A DNA stretch of 7,813 nt from Verrucomicrobiota bacterium (GTDB taxonomy: Bacteria > Verrucomicrobiota > Verrucomicrobiia > Limisphaerales > UBA11358): NCBI GenBank assembly GCA_021323835.1, contig JAJPKI010000010.1:1-7813 (forward strand). The letters run 5' to 3'. Made by a program: the position numbers and the translations under genes. The notes beneath the pieces were generated by a model. It did no database searches. It had not been told where the DNA came from and was given only the letters and a program-made list of their open reading frames with translations. This document shows positions 4,237 to 7,813 of this stretch, piece after piece (positions within the stretch are counted from its first letter, which is position 1; each line of letters starts with the position of its first letter).

Positions 4237-7056
4237 TTAAACCGATTCTGTATTTAAAATTTCTCGGATTTTATGTGCCAATGCTGATGGTGTAAAAGGT
4301 TTTTGTAAAAGTGACACGCTAGGATTTAGCACGCCTTGATGGACTATGGCGCTTTCGGTATAAGCAGAGGTAAAAAGAATCTTCGTTTGCGGGTGCAGTG
4401 CGCGAACGCGGTCCGCCAATTCGTTGCCGCTCATCTGTGGCATGACAACATCGGTGAACAGCAAATCGATGTGTCCGCAGCCTTGCTGATGGACGAGCTT
4501 CATCGCCTCCACGCCGTTGGTCGCAGCGAGCACGCTGTAACCCAAGCGTTCAAGCAATGCGCTTGCCATTTCGCGCAGTGACTGATCATCTTCGACGAGT
4601 AAAATCGTTTCCGTTCCACGCGGCAAATCGCCAGATGTTTTGTATTGTGCAGGCGGTTTGATTTCTCCTTCAACCGGTGGCAAATAAATTTTAACCGTCG
4701 TGCCGCGCCCAAGTTCGCTATAAATGGCGATATGTCCGTCGCTTTGTTTGATGATTCCGTGGCATGTGGCCAGTCCCAATCCTGTTCCTTTGCCAACACC
4801 TTTGGTCGTAAAAAATGGCTCGAACACGCGCGCTTTGATTTCTTCGCTCATGCCCGCGCCGGTGTCGGCGATGGCAAGCATCACGTAATCGCCAGTTTTC
4901 AAATCAGGAAAGCGGCTGACGTAATTATTATCGAGTGGAACATTCCGCGTCTCAAGTGTCAGTTTGCCGCCATTCGGCATTGCATCGGCGGCGTTCATCG
5001 CCACATTGATAACGACTTGTTCAATCTGTCCGGCGTCGGCGCGCACACGTTTCAAATCAGCGTCAGGATTAAAACTGACTTGCACATTGCGCCCCATCAG
5101 GTGCAACAGCATATTTTCCATGCCGACGACGATGGCGTTCAAATCCAAAATCTGCGGCTGAAGAATTTGTTTGCGCCCGTAAGCAAGTAATTGCCGCGTC
5201 AACGTCGCCGCGCGATCGGCGGCTTTGCGAATTTCCGCCGCGTTTTTTGCAAGCGAACTTCCCGACGGCAAATCTTCAAGCAGCAATTCACTCTGGCCAA
5301 TGATGGCGGTCATAATGCTGTTGAACTCGTGTGCAATGCCGCCAGCAAGCCTGCCAACAGTCTCCATTTTCTGTGATTGGAGCAAATGTTCCTCGACGCG
5401 TTTGCGCTCAAAAAATTGTCCGAGCTGATTGCCGACGTTGTTGAACGATTGCAACAAATCTTCGTCGCGTTCTCGGATTTCGCGACTGAAAAATTCAATG
5501 ACGCCGCCGACGCCGCTGCCGATGAAAATGGGAAAGGCCAGCGCCGTGTGCAATTCAGCTTGTTTGGCTACGGCCGCACGCTGAAAATTTTCCATCTGTG
5601 TCACATCGTTAATCCATAGCGCTTCGCCGCTGGCGTAGGCTCGTCCGGGAATTCCGGAGCCGCGTGCGAAAGTCTTCTGCAAATTCGCGGTTTTGAAGTC
5701 GCCTTTGATTTCTTCAGCGATCCAGATTTCTTCACAACACAAAACGCTTGCCCGATGATCCATCATCCAAAATATTCCCACGTCCCAATTCAAAATTCCG
5801 CAAAGAGTTTGCAGTGTTTCCCGTATGGCTTGTTCCCATGACGGCGACTCGGCCAAAATCCGGTTGACAGCATATTCAACGCTTAACTTTTGCTCCGCGC
5901 ATTTGCGCGCGGTGATGTCGTGCTGGACGGCCACAAAATGAGTCGTTTTTCCACCTGCATTGCGAATGGGTGCAATTTGCCATTCCAGATTGAAATCTTT
6001 TCCATCTTTGCGGTAATTGATTGTTTCGCCTTCGAATGTTTTGCCGCGCGCAAGATTTCCCCGGAGTCGGGCCAAAACGGTTTTGTCAGTGCGCGGTCCC
6101 TGTAAAATCCGGGGTGTTTTTCCAAGAACCTCATCGGCGGAATAACCCGTTATTTGGGTGAAGGCGGGATTGACGAAAAGAATTCTTGGTCCCGGTAAAT
6201 TAAGTTCCGCATCCGTGATTACGACAGATTCCCTGGCATTTTCTACAGCAGAAGCGAGAAGCTGCAACGATTCGCCGGACTTTTCACGTTCAATAATCTG
6301 CGCCCGCAGCACAGAGTTCAAAGTGCTCGCCCCAAGCAGCATCAGTTCCAACAACGCCGCCAAACTGATGAGGCGAAGTTTTGCGTTCCTAATCGCGGTT
6401 ATGAAATTGCGGGCATCAAAATCTACGCCAAGCACAGCTTCCACATGTCCCGAGGGATCGTGCAAAGGCTCAAATGCGCTGATCCATGTTCCCCAGCGGT
6501 CGGTGATCGGAACGAAGTCGAAATTCGCCTCTCCGCGAAAGGCGCGTTCCAATCCTGCATCCGGCTCATCATAGACTTCACCGACGGGCGTGCGTTGCTC
6601 GCGTTCTCCGTCATAAATGCCGTTGTGGTTATAGTCCGTTTCCGAATCAACAATGAAAACATTTTTTCCATTGGGCAGCTTGCGGAGTGTGTAAATATCG
6701 CTCACGTCGGGATTCAGTTTTTCCCAGGTCTTTTCCGTCTCAATCAGGTTCAGGTAAAGCGGATCATTTCCGACAACATCACTCGGTAATTTCCAGTGTC
6801 CACGCTTTTCCATCTCATCGCCATACAGCCGCGCAAAATCTTGCGTGAGACTTTTAATGCGATTCCATTCCCAGTGGCCGGCTTGTTCCGACAGATACCA
6901 ACCGACACCGAGCAACAACACCGCAAAAATCCAAACGCGCCATGGCAAGCGCGCAAACTTCACTTTCTGAAGCCACCAATATTGGATAATGAAAGCCGCA
7001 ATGCATAATATCACAAAGATAAGAAATGAAATTTGTTCTGCGAGCCAGATTTGCAT
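4237..7056 (-). CDS. Membrane hybrid histidine kinase: Cache-like sensor, PAS, GAF, HisKA, HATPase_c, REC
   Basis: The protein has 939 residues. Membrane segments lie at about 8-27 and 40-56, with a third at 227-246; 57-226 is a periplasmic sensor with a Cache-like end (LGVDFDA, 209-215) and an unusual DYNHNGIYD acidic loop (141-149). A PAS domain follows at about 263-385 (LQGPRTD at 318-324), then GAF at about 394-552. The HisKA H-box is GGIAHEFNS with phospho-acceptor H576. HATPase_c shows the N-box (N684, N688, D691), G1 DTGAGM (731-736), F-box FEPFFTTK (745-752) and G2 GKGTGLGL (755-762). The C-terminal REC has acidic E822/D823, phospho-acceptor D869 in FTDVVMP, T896 and K919. All catalytic residues are present, so it should autophosphorylate and pass phosphate to its own REC. 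It starts 11 nt after the stop of the upstream hybrid kinase, suggesting an operon. No HPt or output regulator is in view. The stimulus is unknown. Confidence 0.95.
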   Translation of the reverse strand: MQIWLAEQISFLIFVILCIAAFIIQYWWLQKVKFARLPWRVWIFAVLLLGVGWYLSEQAGHWEWNRIKSLTQDFARLYGDEMEKRGHWKLPSDVVGNDPLYLNLIETEKTWEKLNPDVSDIYTLRKLPNGKNVFIVDSETDYNHNGIYDGEREQRTPVGEVYDEPDAGLERAFRGEANFDFVPITDRWGTWISAFEPLHDPSGHVEAVLGVDFDARNFITAIRNAKLRLISLAALLELMLLGASTLNSVLRAQIIEREKSGESLQLLASAVENARESVVITDAELNLPGPRILFVNPAFTQITGYSADEVLGKTPRILQGPRTDKTVLARLRGNLARGKTFEGETINYRKDGKDFNLEWQIAPIRNAGGKTTHFVAVQHDITARKCAEQKLSVEYAVNRILAESPSWEQAIRETLQTLCGILNWDVGIFWMMDHRASVLCCEEIWIAEEIKGDFKTANLQKTFARGSGIPGRAYASGEALWINDVTQMENFQRAAVAKQAELHTALAFPIFIGSGVGGVIEFFSREIRERDEDLLQSFNNVGNQLGQFFERKRVEEHLLQSQKMETVGRLAGGIAHEFNSIMTAIIGQSELLLEDLPSGSSLAKNAAEIRKAADRAATLTRQLLAYGRKQILQPQILDLNAIVVGMENMLLHLMGRNVQVSFNPDADLKRVRADAGQIEQVVINVAMNAADAMPNGGKLTLETRNVPLDNNYVSRFPDLKTGDYVMLAIADTGAGMSEEIKARVFEPFFTTKGVGKGTGLGLATCHGIIKQSDGHIAIYSELGRGTTVKIYLPPVEGEIKPPAQYKTSGDLPRGTETILLVEDDQSLREMASALLERLGYSVLAATNGVEAMKLVHQQGCGHIDLLFTDVVMPQMSGNELADRVRALHPQTKILFTSAYTESAIVHQGVLNPSVSLLQKPFTPSALAHKIREILNTESV

Positions 7057-7067
7057 GATCTTTTCTG

Positions 7068-7813
7068 TTAAGGATTCCGTCCGCCATTTTTTTCATCTAG
7101 CATTTCACGGACTTTGCGGGCGAGCGTCGCAGGCGTGTAAGGTTTCTGTAAAAACTCCGCGCCCGGATCAAGCATGTCATGCTCGGCGATTGCTTCGTCC
7201 GTATAGCCGGAAGTAAAAAGAATTTTCAAATCGGGAAAAGTCGCCTTGAGCCACTCGGCCATGACTTTGCCGTTCATCTGGGGCATAACAACATCGGTGA
7301 TGACCAGTTTGATCGGCTGACCTTTGGCTTCCCGCACCACGCGCAAGCCTTCCTGCCCGTTGCTCGCGCGCAAAACATTGTAGCCTTGTGCTTCTAAAAT
7401 ATTGCACGCCAGATTGCGCACCGATGGCTCGTCTTCCACAAGCAATAAAGTTTCCGTCCCGCGCAGCAATGATTTTGTTGCGGCGGGTTGCGCGGCAGTA
7501 TCTAACGGCTGGTCTACTCGCGGAAAATAAACTTTGAATGTCGTGCCTTTACCTAATTCGCTCTGCACGTCAATGTAGCCGCCGCATTGCTTTACGATAC
7601 TTTGGCATGTCGCCAACCCGAGTCCCGTCCCTTTACCTTTTGGTTTAGTCGTGAAGAACGCCTCAAAAAGGCGTGCCTTGACTTCATCGCTCATGCCCGC
7701 GCCGGTGTCTGCGACGGACAACATTACATAAGCGCCGGGCTTGGCGGCGGGATTTAAGTCCACGACATTTTCATTGAGCGAAATATTTTGCGTTCCAACG
7801 ATGAGCTTGCCGC
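7068..7813 (-). CDS. C-terminal part of a second hybrid histidine kinase (HATPase_c-REC), truncated by the window edge
   Basis: The minus-strand frame is open to the right edge, so the visible 247 residues are the C-terminal end; a GTG at 7763 is internal, not a start. The visible part begins GKLIVGTQNIS, in the middle of the HATPase domain. It then shows G1 DTGAGM (visible residues 35-40), F-box FEAFFTTK (49-56) and G2 GKGTGLGL (59-66). A linker leads to a REC domain with E126/D127, phospho-acceptor D173 in ITDVVMP, T200 and K223. By eye about half the residues match the same region of the downstream kinase, so the two are tandem paralogs with the same end architecture. The N-box, H-box and sensor lie outside the window. 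The F-box has A for the usual P (FEAFF rather than FEPFF), a mild change. It ends 11 nt before the next kinase and is probably co-transcribed with it. Confidence 0.95.
   Translation of the reverse strand, partial: GKLIVGTQNISLNENVVDLNPAAKPGAYVMLSVADTGAGMSDEVKARLFEAFFTTKPKGKGTGLGLATCQSIVKQCGGYIDVQSELGKGTTFKVYFPRVDQPLDTAAQPAATKSLLRGTETLLLVEDEPSVRNLACNILEAQGYNVLRASNGQEGLRVVREAKGQPIKLVITDVVMPQMNGKVMAEWLKATFPDLKILFTSGYTDEAIAEHDMLDPGAEFLQKPYTPATLARKVREMLDEKNGGRNP

Noticed and set aside
6077..6125. Possible LOV photosensor in the kinase PAS domain (GKTPRILQGPRTD)
   Set aside because: The motif resembles the LOV core GxNCRFLQG, but the flavin-binding cysteine position is proline (P315) and the N before it is threonine. 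It is an ordinary PAS domain of the LQGP type.
7068..7763. Standalone 231-residue HATPase-REC protein starting at GTG 7763
   Set aside because: The frame continues upstream without a stop to the window edge and the added residues match the HATPase domain of the paralog, so this is the end of a longer kinase.

Overview
The window looks like part of a bacterial chromosome of moderate GC content, most likely from the Verrucomicrobiota (Pedosphaera-like lineages). This rests on three things: the style of the membrane/TPR protein, a small helix-turn-helix-like protein of a type I remember as common in that phylum, and large multi-domain hybrid histidine kinases with poor Shine-Dalgarno signals. 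The assignment comes from memory of families, not from a search.

Layout. Positions 1-194 (minus) hold the start of a secreted protein that runs off the left edge. Positions 447-2531 (minus) encode a 694-residue multi-pass membrane protein with a C-terminal TPR array, resembling GT-C/TMTC-type glycosyltransferases. Positions 2532-3277 contain no convincing gene. Their core (2797-3120) is a dense array of GTTACG/CGTAAC repeats arranged around a 19-bp inverted repeat that encloses a GC-alternating, potentially Z-DNA-forming centre. Three tiny genes follow: a 97-residue predicted DNA-binding protein (plus), a ribbon-helix-helix-like protein (minus) and an Xre/HTH_3 regulator (plus). The last two are divergent and share an 84-bp promoter region with a clear dyad operator candidate. 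Positions 4237-7056 (minus) encode a 939-residue hybrid histidine kinase (Cache-like sensor, PAS, GAF, HisKA, HATPase, REC). Just upstream of it in the same operon lies a second hybrid kinase, of which only the C-terminal 247 residues are in view (7068-7813).

How it fits together. The two kinases form a tandem pair separated by 11 nt and probably feed one phosphorelay. No HPt protein or DNA-binding output regulator is visible. The 2.5-3.9 kb stretch differs from both flanks: it is AT-rich, repeat-laden and carries only small putative DNA-binding proteins. It is the best candidate here for an undescribed element, such as a relict or minimal replicon/integrated element or a regulatory island. 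No integrase, transposase, Rep or primase gene is present in the window to settle this.
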